In this document: in pieces, positions 1 through 6,007 of the stretch | Layout: every line of letters begins with the position of its first letter | Position numbering within the stretch: the first letter of the stretch is position 1 | Source of the DNA: Porphyromonadaceae bacterium | Lineage (GTDB): Bacteria > Bacteroidota > Bacteroidia > Bacteroidales > Dysgonomonadaceae | Reading direction: 5' to 3' | Assembly (NCBI GenBank): GCA_022840285.1 | Contig: JALHIE010000099.1 | Coordinates: forward strand, 1-6,007 | Length of the DNA stretch: 6,007 nt | Notes under the pieces: model-generated | The model's input: only the letters and a program-made list of their open reading frames with translations | The model's database searches: none | What the model was told of the DNA's origin: nothing | Program-made: the position numbers and the translations under genes

Positions 1-207
1 ACCGAAGATGGGGCCCAAACCGGCAATATTCAGGAACTGAATAAGAAGAACGCGCCACCAGGGCATCGGAACGAAGTCGACCCCGTCACTCATGGATATG
101 GCCGGGGTAGGCCTCCCGGAGTCGGCTTCCATCAGCCGTTCCAGGTATCTGGAATAAAAAATGTAACCGGCTAAAAGGATGGCCAGGGACAAAATAAATG
201 TAATCAT
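1..207 (-). CDS. cstA: Carbon starvation protein A (CstA), N-terminal 69 residues, cut by window edge
   Basis: Only the first 69 codons are present; the rest lies beyond position 1. The product begins MITFILSLAILLAGYIFY, a first transmembrane helix (about residues 2-18). A short basic/acidic loop follows, then the conserved stretches DGVDFVPMPWW and IQFLNIAGLGPIFG (about residues 41-69), which are hallmarks of the CstA family. CstA proteins are multi-pass inner-membrane transporters; E. coli members act in peptide uptake during carbon starvation and in pyruvate uptake. The substrate here cannot be told from the N-terminus. The ATG at 207-205 shares an ATGA with the TGA stop of the preceding gene, a classic arrangement for translational coupling. 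No strong Shine-Dalgarno sequence precedes it, only a weak AAAGAG. G+C is about 53%, clearly higher than the gene it overlaps. The identification is firm; the function in this organism is by family only. Confidence 0.9.
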   Translation of the reverse strand, partial: MITFILSLAILLAGYIFYSRYLERLMEADSGRPTPAISMSDGVDFVPMPWWRVLLIQFLNIAGLGPIFG

Positions 208-1355
208 CTGGTGCTCTTTAAAAAGTTTTTAGTAAGATTGGCGGTGTAGGGATCCGAATGTTTTGACAGTTGAACCAGTCGAGATTCTATCTCGTTGTTA
301 TTCAGGATATTTTTGTTGGTAACTATCTGTTTAGAAATAATTTTAAAAATTTGATTCAGCCCTCCTGCGCTTATTTTTCCAGTTGCGTATTTATCGATTA
401 AAAGAATAATTGCATCAGTGGATATATTGTCTATCAACTGTAATTTATAAATTATTTCGTATTTTGTTTCCGGCAAAGAATGATCCATTAACTCAATAAA
501 CCTAAGTTGATTCTCTGAATTACTCAGATACTGAGGAGTTACTACAGATAGTGCTTTTTCAGAAATATTCTTGTTTTGAGAAGCAATCAGGGGAAGTAAC
601 TGGGAGTTAAATTCGAAGAAAAAAGAACTGTTTTGCCTAATCATCTCAAGAGCAAACAGTTTTTGATTTTCACTTCCGTTCAGTAATTTGTTCAGATAAT
701 TAGAATCAATCCTCCCTTTCAGTATATCATCTATGTCCACTTTTGTTTCACCATACACCGTATGCCACAATGTGTAACATGTGAACACGGCATCCTTGAT
801 CACATATTCTTTCAAGGATGGCAATGTAGCACTTGAGTAGCCGTCCACTTCAAATAGATCCTTTTCAGGTATATCATCGATGTTGGGCTGAGGCCCATCT
901 TCAATGACGAGATCCTCGTATTGAAGTTCTTTTAAAATTGAAACCGTATCCCCCAGAATTTCGTCCAACCGGATATAATCCTGTGGTTCGAAAGGAGTGT
1001 GGTCAGATTTTGTCAACGGTTCTTTTTCATCCAGTTGTATGCCTAAATAATTCCCGACACCGTCCCAAAATATCCACAATTTGACCATCCGGCATATTCC
1101 TGTTATACAGATATCTTTGTAAAAATAGCGGCCAAACCAGATGGTAAGTCCGTTTTCATCCTGCAATTCTACGATTTTATTGTCAGACAGACTATCGCTG
1201 GAATTTTTTATAACGTGGGAAACAGCTATTCCCTTCATATTGAGAAAATCTTCCGAAGGGAAAGCTGTTTTAAAGGAATCACCGGGAGAATAATTGTATC
1301 CGCCCGAGAATAGAGAAGAAAAAAAAATGAGTATCGCTAATTTAGTCTTTGTCAT
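204..1355 (-). CDS. Exported protein with FMN_bind-like domain and C-terminal HEAT-like helical region
   Basis: Uncharacterised 383-residue protein. Residues 5-17 are a hydrophobic export signal (LAILIFFSSLFSG); the cleavage site is unclear and no lipobox cysteine exists, so it may be secreted or N-terminally anchored. Residues about 30-203 look like an FMN_bind-type domain: an aromatic strand WIFWDGVGNYLGIQL (94-108), PLTKSDHTPFEPQDY (113-127), then DGYSSAT (171-177) followed by CYTLWHTVYG (193-202). ApbE flavin transferases attach FMN to the Thr of Dxx(S/T)gAT motifs in RnfG, NqrB and NqrC; Thr177 fits, with Ser replacing the usual Gly. Residues about 204-383 form repeated short amphipathic helices of HEAT/ARM character, matched by eye only. 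The ATG overlaps the end of the preceding oxidoreductase gene by 14 bp, and its own stop overlaps the cstA start by 4 bp, so it sits tightly in the operon. An electron-transfer or scaffold role for the neighbouring flavoenzymes is inference. Confidence 0.6.
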   Translation of the reverse strand: MTKTKLAILIFFSSLFSGGYNYSPGDSFKTAFPSEDFLNMKGIAVSHVIKNSSDSLSDNKIVELQDENGLTIWFGRYFYKDICITGICRMVKLWIFWDGVGNYLGIQLDEKEPLTKSDHTPFEPQDYIRLDEILGDTVSILKELQYEDLVIEDGPQPNIDDIPEKDLFEVDGYSSATLPSLKEYVIKDAVFTCYTLWHTVYGETKVDIDDILKGRIDSNYLNKLLNGSENQKLFALEMIRQNSSFFFEFNSQLLPLIASQNKNISEKALSVVTPQYLSNSENQLRFIELMDHSLPETKYEIIYKLQLIDNISTDAIILLIDKYATGKISAGGLNQIFKIISKQIVTNKNILNNNEIESRLVQLSKHSDPYTANLTKNFLKSTR

Positions 1356-3237
1356 AAGGTGGAATCTGAAGATTTATTTTTTTTGGCCCTAAGGTTCCTC
1401 CTAAATTATAATTCTGTATATTCTCGATGTTGTACTTGCCGGCACCCACTGTCATGAGTCGTTGTAATTTATCCAGGTGTTTCTGATAAACACCGCGAGG
1501 GTTTGTTTTGTTTTTAGCAGCAACCGTGGCGGCCATTCCTACCACTTCACCCATCATACCGGTTGTACGCATAACCCTCACGGTACCTAGCGCCACGTGT
1601 GTAACGCTGATGTTTCTTCCTGCCATAAAAAGGTTATCTACGTTTCGGGAATAAAAACAACGGTAAGGTATGGGATAAGGATGTATGGTTTTGTGAACCG
1701 CAATCGATTTAAACTCAGCCCCGGGAAAATGCTTTGTATTTTTTGGATCAGGGTAATGGAGATCAATCGTCCAGCTTGTTGGTGCAGAGGCGTCAGGATA
1801 GATTACGAAATCGGTAATGTCCTGTTCTGTCAACACCATATCGCCAATTAGCCTGCGTGATTCCCTTTTTCCTGCAATATAAGCTACCCAATCCAAGTAC
1901 TTGTTTTTGTACTCTTCTTTGAATGAACTTTTGTTTTTCAGGTAGGACCAGTTCGAGTATACTACCAGCATACCGTAGTCCCTTACTCTCTCGAAATCGG
2001 ATATTTGATCAAAGTTCATGCCCGTCTCCCAGGTCCATTCACCCATGGTTACTTTTTGAGCGTTTGTTTCATTAAAGTCAATTCCGTAGTTAAATTCCGG
2101 AAAATCGGAGCTTTTGTCCCCTTCTTTTGAGTACCACTGGACAGATGAGCCCATGGTCATTTTATCCGCTTCCTCGGGAGCGGTAGCTTCATTAAATTCA
2201 GCTTTACTTTCTCTTCCCATGGCAAAATCAGCACCTGCTAAGTATCCAATCGTCCCGTCTCCGGTACAATCCGCAAAAAGTGGTGCGGAAAAGCTTAATT
2301 CTTCGGCTGTTTCAATATGCTTGGCAAATACTGTCCGAATAGTTGTTCCCTCTTTTTCAACTTTAAATGCTCTGAAATTAAGGAACAAGCTGATGTTATT
2401 CTCTGCGTTGACCATCTCCAGCTTTTTCTCATCTTCGTAGTAATCTCCTGGCTGGGCGTTGCCTCCCCTGAGAGGGGCAATTTCATTGACCACATCTCCA
2501 AGTTTGGGGTAGGGATCGAGGTTGATCCTGCCTCCAAGGTGTACCCTGACTTCTGAACTGTTGTTCCCTCCCAAAACCGGTCGATCCTGGATGAGAGCAA
2601 CTTTAAGGCCCTGCCGGGCAGCGGTGAGCGCAGCGGCAGTGCCGGCAACTCCTCCTCCGACGACCACAAAATCAAATTTTCCTGCATTGGGTACAACTTC
2701 CGGTAACCCCAGTTTCTCTTTTCTAAAGGCTGTTAACGCTTCCGGTTCATTAGGAGGTAAAACGTTGTCCATAGTAAAGTATATAGCGTCACAACGGCCG
2801 TTAAAACCTGTCAGATCACGCAATCCAATGGTGACAGTCTTGGAGTTTATCTTTACTTTACCGACCTCTTGCCACTCCCAGGTATTGCTTTTCGTACCTA
2901 AAATTTTGTTGTTTAAGGCTCTTCCGTTTACTGTCAATTGAAACCTGCCGGGACCTTCTTTAGTGGTCCAGGGAGATGTCCAGTTATACGTTCTGACAAA
3001 AACGGTATATTCTCCGGTTTTGGCGAAATTCACCGTTGTGGTTGCATCGCTCACCGGAGTGCCCAGGCCATGTGCCATCAGGTAGGAAGACCCCATCAGA
3101 TCCATGAATTGTTGGTCTACTACCCATCCCCCTTTGTTTTGAAAACTCTCCGCTTCAATAAAAAGCGAAGTTAAACTCTTAGCATTTACCGAATGTATAA
3201 TCAATGCTGTTAAAACAATTGCAATAAATTTTCTCAT
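1342..3237 (-). CDS. Secreted FAD-dependent oxidoreductase (FAD_oxidored, PF12831 type), second paralogue
   Basis: 631 residues. A Sec signal peptide ends VNA|K at about residue 19. Residues about 25-158 form a beta-rich, carbohydrate-binding-like domain starting FIEAESFQNKGGWVVDQQ. The flavoprotein domain follows: VVVGGGVAG (191-199, Rossmann dinucleotide loop), GGNNSSEVRV (223-232, family signature), YEDEKK (267-272), FADCTGD (321-327), GRESKAE (341-347), KRESRRLIGD (457-466), and the C-terminal FAD contacts NLFMAGRNISVTH (535-547) and RVMRTTGMMGEVVGMAA (554-570). Members of this family are often labelled 'xanthan lyase' in databases, but nothing here supports a lyase; the motifs are those of an FAD redox enzyme. 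The substrate is unknown. Compared with its upstream paralogue it lacks a charged insert of about 35 residues and gains a tail of about 30 residues (600-631). The start follows an A/T-rich leader without a Shine-Dalgarno, usual for Bacteroidota. The last 14 bp overlap the next gene. Confidence 0.9.
   Translation of the reverse strand: MRKFIAIVLTALIIHSVNAKSLTSLFIEAESFQNKGGWVVDQQFMDLMGSSYLMAHGLGTPVSDATTTVNFAKTGEYTVFVRTYNWTSPWTTKEGPGRFQLTVNGRALNNKILGTKSNTWEWQEVGKVKINSKTVTIGLRDLTGFNGRCDAIYFTMDNVLPPNEPEALTAFRKEKLGLPEVVPNAGKFDFVVVGGGVAGTAAALTAARQGLKVALIQDRPVLGGNNSSEVRVHLGGRINLDPYPKLGDVVNEIAPLRGGNAQPGDYYEDEKKLEMVNAENNISLFLNFRAFKVEKEGTTIRTVFAKHIETAEELSFSAPLFADCTGDGTIGYLAGADFAMGRESKAEFNEATAPEEADKMTMGSSVQWYSKEGDKSSDFPEFNYGIDFNETNAQKVTMGEWTWETGMNFDQISDFERVRDYGMLVVYSNWSYLKNKSSFKEEYKNKYLDWVAYIAGKRESRRLIGDMVLTEQDITDFVIYPDASAPTSWTIDLHYPDPKNTKHFPGAEFKSIAVHKTIHPYPIPYRCFYSRNVDNLFMAGRNISVTHVALGTVRVMRTTGMMGEVVGMAATVAAKNKTNPRGVYQKHLDKLQRLMTVGAGKYNIENIQNYNLGGTLGPKKINLQIPPYDKD
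1564..1635. repeat. Paralogous C-terminal block, copy B
   Basis: Partner of 3490-3561, at the equivalent position in the second oxidoreductase. A 14-base run around the codons for the NISV segment is identical in both copies. Lower identity than the 43-bp N-terminal block, although the encoded protein is about equally conserved. Confidence 0.75.
3122..3164. repeat. Conserved 43-bp block, copy B (in second FAD oxidoreductase)
   Basis: Partner of 5138-5180, differing at only two positions. It lies at the equivalent place in the second paralogue. The two copies are direct repeats about 2.0 kb apart and could recombine to delete one paralogue, leaving a single hybrid gene. Confidence 0.85.
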
Positions 3238-3351
3238 ATTTCTATAATTTTATTTTAAGTCTTTGTATATTAAGTAGATAAATTAAAACTTTCTTAAAAA
3301 AAACAATACTGTAATTCGGTTCAACAACATATTGGCTGTTTGATATTTTAC
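3238..3351. other. AT-rich spacer between the two FAD oxidoreductase genes
   Basis: This 114-bp gap is the longest non-coding stretch in the window. It is very A/T-rich and includes an 8-base A run on the plus strand (3296-3303), which is a T run in the transcribed direction. No G/C-rich hairpin precedes that run, so it is not a convincing intrinsic terminator. I looked for the Bacteroidota -7 element TAnnTTTG in the minus direction and found no match. A secondary promoter, or simply an untranslated leader of the downstream gene, are both possible; nothing specific can be claimed. Confidence 0.5.
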
Positions 3352-5259
3352 TTATTTCGTTTCAAGAACTCCTTTTTCCATCAATATTTTTAAATCACTC
3401 AGGTGATTTTTATAAATATTCCTGGGACTTGTTTTGTGTTTAATGGCTAAAGATGCAGCCATTCCAACAACCTCTCCCATCATGCCGGTTGTTCGCATAA
3501 CCCTTACCGTACCCAACGCAGCGTGAGTTACGCTGATGTTTCTACCCGCCATAAACAGGTTTTCAATATTTCTTGAATACAGGGTTCTGTATGGAACTGC
3601 ATACGGTTTTATATTTTGGGTGACGGCTTCAGACAAAAACGGTTCTTCATTTTCTAACCCTTTTACCGGTTTTGGATAATGTAAATCTATCGGCCAGGTA
3701 GTTGTAAAGCTGGCATCGTCATAGGGGATGCTGTTTAAGACATCCTGTTCAGTCAGAATCACATCACCCAGTAATCTTCTTGATTCCCTTTTTCCTCCAA
3801 TATATGCCACCCACGATAATTTGTAATTTGCATATCGCTCTTTATCTTTGCTGTGGTTCTTAAGAAATGACCAATTGCCGAAAGCAGCTCTTAATGCATG
3901 ATCACGGATTTTTTCAATATCTCTTATCTGGTCAGACAGTAAACCCGCTTCCCAATCCCAGTCACCGCGTGTTAATTTTTGACTGGTTTCCTCGGTAAAT
4001 TGTATAGCCCATGGCGTGAGGGGGAAAGAGGACGGCTCGGTGAGTTTATCGGAATACCACTGGACTGAAGTTCCCATCACAAGACTATCGGGTTCTGATG
4101 GTGCGTTCTTTTCTCCCGTTTCTGCTTTACTTTCTCTTCCCATTCTATAATCCGCACCGGCTAAAAAACCCAAATTGGCATCGCCCGTACAATCCGCAAA
4201 AAATTTCCCTTCGAAAATTGTCTCTTCTCCACTGGCTATATCTTTTCCCAGAACTGCAGTAATTTTGTTGCCTTGCTTTTTGACATCAAAAACATGGGTA
4301 TTCAGGAAGAGATCAATATTTTTTTCATTCTTTACGATTTCTATTTTCTTTTCATCTTCGTAATTACTTTTTGGACCTGCGTTGTGTTGTTTTTTTTCAG
4401 GATTCTCCTCGATGACCTTAAGAATTTTTTTACTTCTTTCGGCGTCAGGATCTTGTTTTGCTTCGAAGAGCGTCCAATGGCCAATTGGTCCTATCTCATC
4501 AACCACTTTTCCCAGATTAGGATACGGGGACTTAAAAATAAGTCCGGAAAGACCTACCCTGACTTCAGAGCTGTTATTTCCTCCTAATACCGGACGATTT
4601 TGGATAAGTGCAACCTTATTTCCCATCCTTGCAGCAGTAATGGCGGTAGTTATTCCGGCAATTCCTCCTCCAACCACAACCAAGTCATACTTGCCAGCAT
4701 AATGCGGTCTACCGAGGTTCAATGATTTTTTTCTGAAAGCAGACAGAATTTTGTTGTCGTTCGGCGGTGAGAATTTCAAATCGCTTGTCAATAGAATGGC
4801 ATCACATCTTCCGTTGAACCCCGTCATATCATGCAGAGACAACTTTAGCTCGCCTTTTTCCAAGACAATTACTCCTCCATCTTGCCAGTGCCAGTTTGCC
4901 TCTTCTGTGCCGAATAAAGTTTTTGTCAATAATTTATCATTAAACAATACCTGGAATTTTCCCGGGGGATCTACTGTTGGAGCCCATGATGCAGTCCAGT
5001 TTCTGGTTCTTACCCAAATCTTGTAGCTTCCGCTTTGGGGGACCTTTATGATTGTTGCTGCGTCCTGAACAGGTATACCCAGTCCATGGGCCATTAAATA
5101 TGAAGATCCTATTACATCTATAGTTTGCTGATCGACAACCCATCCCCCTTTATTTTGAAAACTCTCCGCCTCAATAAAAATGGATTGGGCATGGGATGAC
5201 AACACGCAGAGGAAAGATAAAGAAAACAATAAGATAGCTTTTATGGATTTCTGTTTCAT
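3352..5259 (-). CDS. Secreted FAD-dependent oxidoreductase (FAD_oxidored, PF12831 type), first paralogue
   Basis: 635 residues. A Sec signal peptide with an LFSLSFLCVL core ends SHA|Q at about residue 24; there is no twin-arginine. Residues about 26-160 are a carbohydrate-binding-like beta domain (FIEAESFQNKGGWVVDQQ, then SSYLMAHGLG and a WVRTRNW strand). The oxidoreductase domain has VVVGGGIAG (194-202), GGNNSSEVRV (226-235), YEDEKK (300-305), FADCTGD (354-360), GRESKAE (374-380), KRESRRLLGD (490-499), NLFMAGRNISVTH (567-579) and RVMRTTGMMGEVVGMAA (586-602). The second Rossmann strand ends in Gln (ALIQ) rather than the textbook acidic residue, in both paralogues. A charged segment at about 260-295 (DPDAERSKKI... 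ENPEKKQ) is absent from the downstream copy. The start is 39 bp after the upstream stop, with an A/T-rich leader (AATTATTAA just before ATG) and no Shine-Dalgarno. The reaction is a flavin-dependent redox step on an unidentified, probably carbohydrate, substrate outside the cytoplasm. Family sure; substrate unknown. Confidence 0.9.
   Translation of the reverse strand: MKQKSIKAILLFSLSFLCVLSSHAQSIFIEAESFQNKGGWVVDQQTIDVIGSSYLMAHGLGIPVQDAATIIKVPQSGSYKIWVRTRNWTASWAPTVDPPGKFQVLFNDKLLTKTLFGTEEANWHWQDGGVIVLEKGELKLSLHDMTGFNGRCDAILLTSDLKFSPPNDNKILSAFRKKSLNLGRPHYAGKYDLVVVGGGIAGITTAITAARMGNKVALIQNRPVLGGNNSSEVRVGLSGLIFKSPYPNLGKVVDEIGPIGHWTLFEAKQDPDAERSKKILKVIEENPEKKQHNAGPKSNYEDEKKIEIVKNEKNIDLFLNTHVFDVKKQGNKITAVLGKDIASGEETIFEGKFFADCTGDANLGFLAGADYRMGRESKAETGEKNAPSEPDSLVMGTSVQWYSDKLTEPSSFPLTPWAIQFTEETSQKLTRGDWDWEAGLLSDQIRDIEKIRDHALRAAFGNWSFLKNHSKDKERYANYKLSWVAYIGGKRESRRLLGDVILTEQDVLNSIPYDDASFTTTWPIDLHYPKPVKGLENEEPFLSEAVTQNIKPYAVPYRTLYSRNIENLFMAGRNISVTHAALGTVRVMRTTGMMGEVVGMAASLAIKHKTSPRNIYKNHLSDLKILMEKGVLETK
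3490..3561. repeat. Paralogous C-terminal block, copy A
   Basis: This 72-bp stretch aligns without gaps to 1564-1635 with about 12 mismatches (about 83% identity, hand count). It encodes the FAD-contacting segment FMAGRNISVTH through GTVRVMRTT of the first oxidoreductase. Identity is what duplicated genes under protein-level constraint would show. Confidence 0.75.
5138..5180. repeat. Conserved 43-bp block, copy A (in first FAD oxidoreductase)
   Basis: This block matches 3122-3164 at 41 of 43 positions by direct alignment. It encodes the start of the mature N-terminal domain (FIEAESFQNKGGW) of the first paralogue. The near identity includes synonymous positions, although much of the two genes has diverged at DNA level. 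It is a footprint of gene duplication, possibly refreshed by gene conversion. Confidence 0.85.
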
Positions 5260-5298
5260 TTAATAATTTATTTGTTACAGGAGAATTTCATCTCTTTT

Positions 5299-6007
5299 TT
5301 ATTTGTACTCCAACCAGGCTGTCGCCGCGCATTCCCTGTCAGCAGAGAAACGTATCCAGCGTGCCTGGAAATTGTCGGGGAACTTATGGTTGAAAGTTTC
5401 CCCGGGCTTGACTGTTATTTTCTTGTAAATCATCCAGGGTCCGTGTCCCACGGGTTCGGTCTCGATGACGAAAGTTACCGTTTCGCGGGCGTCGTGGGAT
5501 ATTTCGAGCCTGCGCTCGTCGTAAAACCCGATCAGGTAGGGGTCGGAATGCTCTCCGGGCTTCACGCGGCTGTTTTTCCAGGGTCCGCCATGTCCCACGG
5601 GTTTTCCCAGCTCCCACAAGTCATCGATCACGCCGACCCACACGGCAGCCTTTCCGTCGTCCGAGCGTACAACATGTTCCCCCGCCTTCGCCTCGGGCTC
5701 AATGCCCGTCATCACCAGCAGTCCCCGGTATGATGCGTAATCGTGAATCCTGAAGTCATGTGATGAAATGGGCCTGATCTTGGCGAACCCGTCCGCGTTT
5801 TCCGCCGGCAGCTCATAAAAAGTGCCGCAGGAATGGAAGAGGTCCCTTTCGGTGGCCACTTCCCGACAGATACGCAGTTGCGCGTCATCGGTAAGTTGTT
5901 TGTAGCGGCCGTCTCCCAGGGGCAGTCTCCACCTGCGGTTCTTGTCGTCCACGACCAGCACCGACGATTCCTGCACGTCGATCACCTTTTCGGGGACGGC
6001 GAATTTT
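5299..6007 (-). CDS. Conserved protein of unknown function, C-terminal 235 residues (start outside window)
   Basis: The reading frame is open to the window edge: seven more codons (KFAVPEK) precede the GTG at 5985 that an ORF finder would pick as start, so that GTG is internal and the gene is truncated by the window. The visible part reads as mostly beta-strand: RRWRLPLGDGRY, then CGTFYELPAENADGF, YRGLLVMTG, GEHVVRSDDGKAAVWVGVIDDLW, GKPVGHGGPWKNS and DPYLIGFYD, ending with a strand-rich tail (TVTFVIETE, WMIYKKITVKPGE, ARWIRFSADRECAATAWLEY). I recognise the general pattern from unnamed proteins of Bacteroidota and Planctomycetota but know of no assigned function. No catalytic motif is evident. 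G+C is about 61% over 5461-5700, with strong G/C preference at third positions, unlike the genes that follow. It lies 39 bp upstream of the first oxidoreductase on the same strand and may head the same transcript. Confidence 0.8.
   Translation of the reverse strand, partial: KFAVPEKVIDVQESSVLVVDDKNRRWRLPLGDGRYKQLTDDAQLRICREVATERDLFHSCGTFYELPAENADGFAKIRPISSHDFRIHDYASYRGLLVMTGIEPEAKAGEHVVRSDDGKAAVWVGVIDDLWELGKPVGHGGPWKNSRVKPGEHSDPYLIGFYDERRLEISHDARETVTFVIETEPVGHGPWMIYKKITVKPGETFNHKFPDNFQARWIRFSADRECAATAWLEYK
5434..5456. repeat. Internal imperfect repeat, unit 2, in the unknown-function gene
   Basis: Matches 5578-5603 except for a 3-base gap. It encodes the second GHGPW motif of the protein, which is followed by VKPGE a few residues later, as in the first unit. 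Confidence 0.6.
5578..5603. repeat. Internal imperfect repeat, unit 1, in the unknown-function gene
   Basis: Encodes PVGHGGPW, followed by KNSRVKPGE; the second unit at 5434-5456 encodes PVGHGPW followed by MIYKKITVKPGE. The spacing is about 145 bp (48 residues), suggesting two related beta-structural modules in the product. Confidence 0.6.

Noticed and set aside
2295..2940. Overlapping open frames on both strands inside the second oxidoreductase (2295-2696 minus, 2522-2941 plus)
   Set aside because: They lie over the conserved Rossmann and signature motifs of the real gene and are explained by its locally GC-rich codons.
3290..3310. T run (minus direction) in the 114-bp spacer as an intrinsic terminator
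   Set aside because: No stable G/C-rich stem precedes it, so it would not be expected to stop transcription between the two paralogues.
1342..5259. Annotation of the two large genes as xanthan lyases
   Set aside because: That name is carried in databases for similar proteins, but the sequences show FAD-binding motifs throughout and no polysaccharide-lyase domain.
5280..5300. Small hairpin GAGA/TCTC followed by a T run, read on the plus strand, in the 39-bp spacer
   Set aside because: The stem is only 4 bp and it faces the wrong way, with no plus-strand gene to terminate.
5272..5733. 153-codon open frame on the plus strand opposite the upstream gene
   Set aside because: It is antisense to a well-supported conserved gene, and its product shows no recognisable motif. 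High G+C of the region favours long antisense frames.
5983..5985. GTG at 5985 as the start of the upstream gene
   Set aside because: The frame continues upstream without a stop to the window edge, with codons in keeping with the rest of the gene, so the true start is outside.

Overview
The window looks like chromosomal DNA of a member of the Bacteroidota. The evidence is: no Shine-Dalgarno sequences, with A/T-rich leaders before the starts instead; Sec signal peptides on secreted flavoproteins of a type common in that phylum; and a Bacteroidota-like CstA N-terminus. The assignment is inferred from gene content and style, not from a marker gene. All five genes lie on the minus strand, so transcription runs from high to low coordinates.

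Layout in order of transcription: (1) 5299-6007, the C-terminal 235 residues of an uncharacterised, GC-rich gene whose start is outside the window. (2) 3352-5259, a secreted FAD-dependent oxidoreductase with an N-terminal carbohydrate-binding-like domain. (3) 1342-3237, a paralogue of gene 2 with the same architecture. (4) 204-1355, an exported protein with a likely FMN_bind-type domain, including a flavinylation-like motif DGYSSAT, followed by a helical HEAT-like region. (5) 1-207, the first 69 residues of the carbon-starvation/peptide transporter CstA, cut by the window edge. Junctions are 39 bp, 114 bp, a 14-bp overlap and a 4-bp ATGA overlap. Genes 3, 4 and 5 are therefore almost certainly co-transcribed, and genes 1 and 2 probably are. 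No RNA gene, CRISPR array, insertion sequence or convincing terminator was seen.

How the genes may work together (inference): the two exported FAD enzymes would oxidise or reduce an extracytoplasmic substrate, plausibly a sugar or glycan, given the N-terminal domain and the usual neighbours of this family. The FMN_bind-like protein is exported too and translationally linked to the second enzyme, so it could be the electron carrier or scaffold for them. That would be an extracytoplasmic flavin-based redox module. CstA would import a small nutrient such as a peptide or pyruvate.

Base composition is mosaic. By hand count, the upstream gene is about 61% G+C (5461-5700), the cstA start about 53% (1-200), and the HEAT-like half of gene 4 only about 31% (301-660). 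The middle block may have a different history from its flanks.
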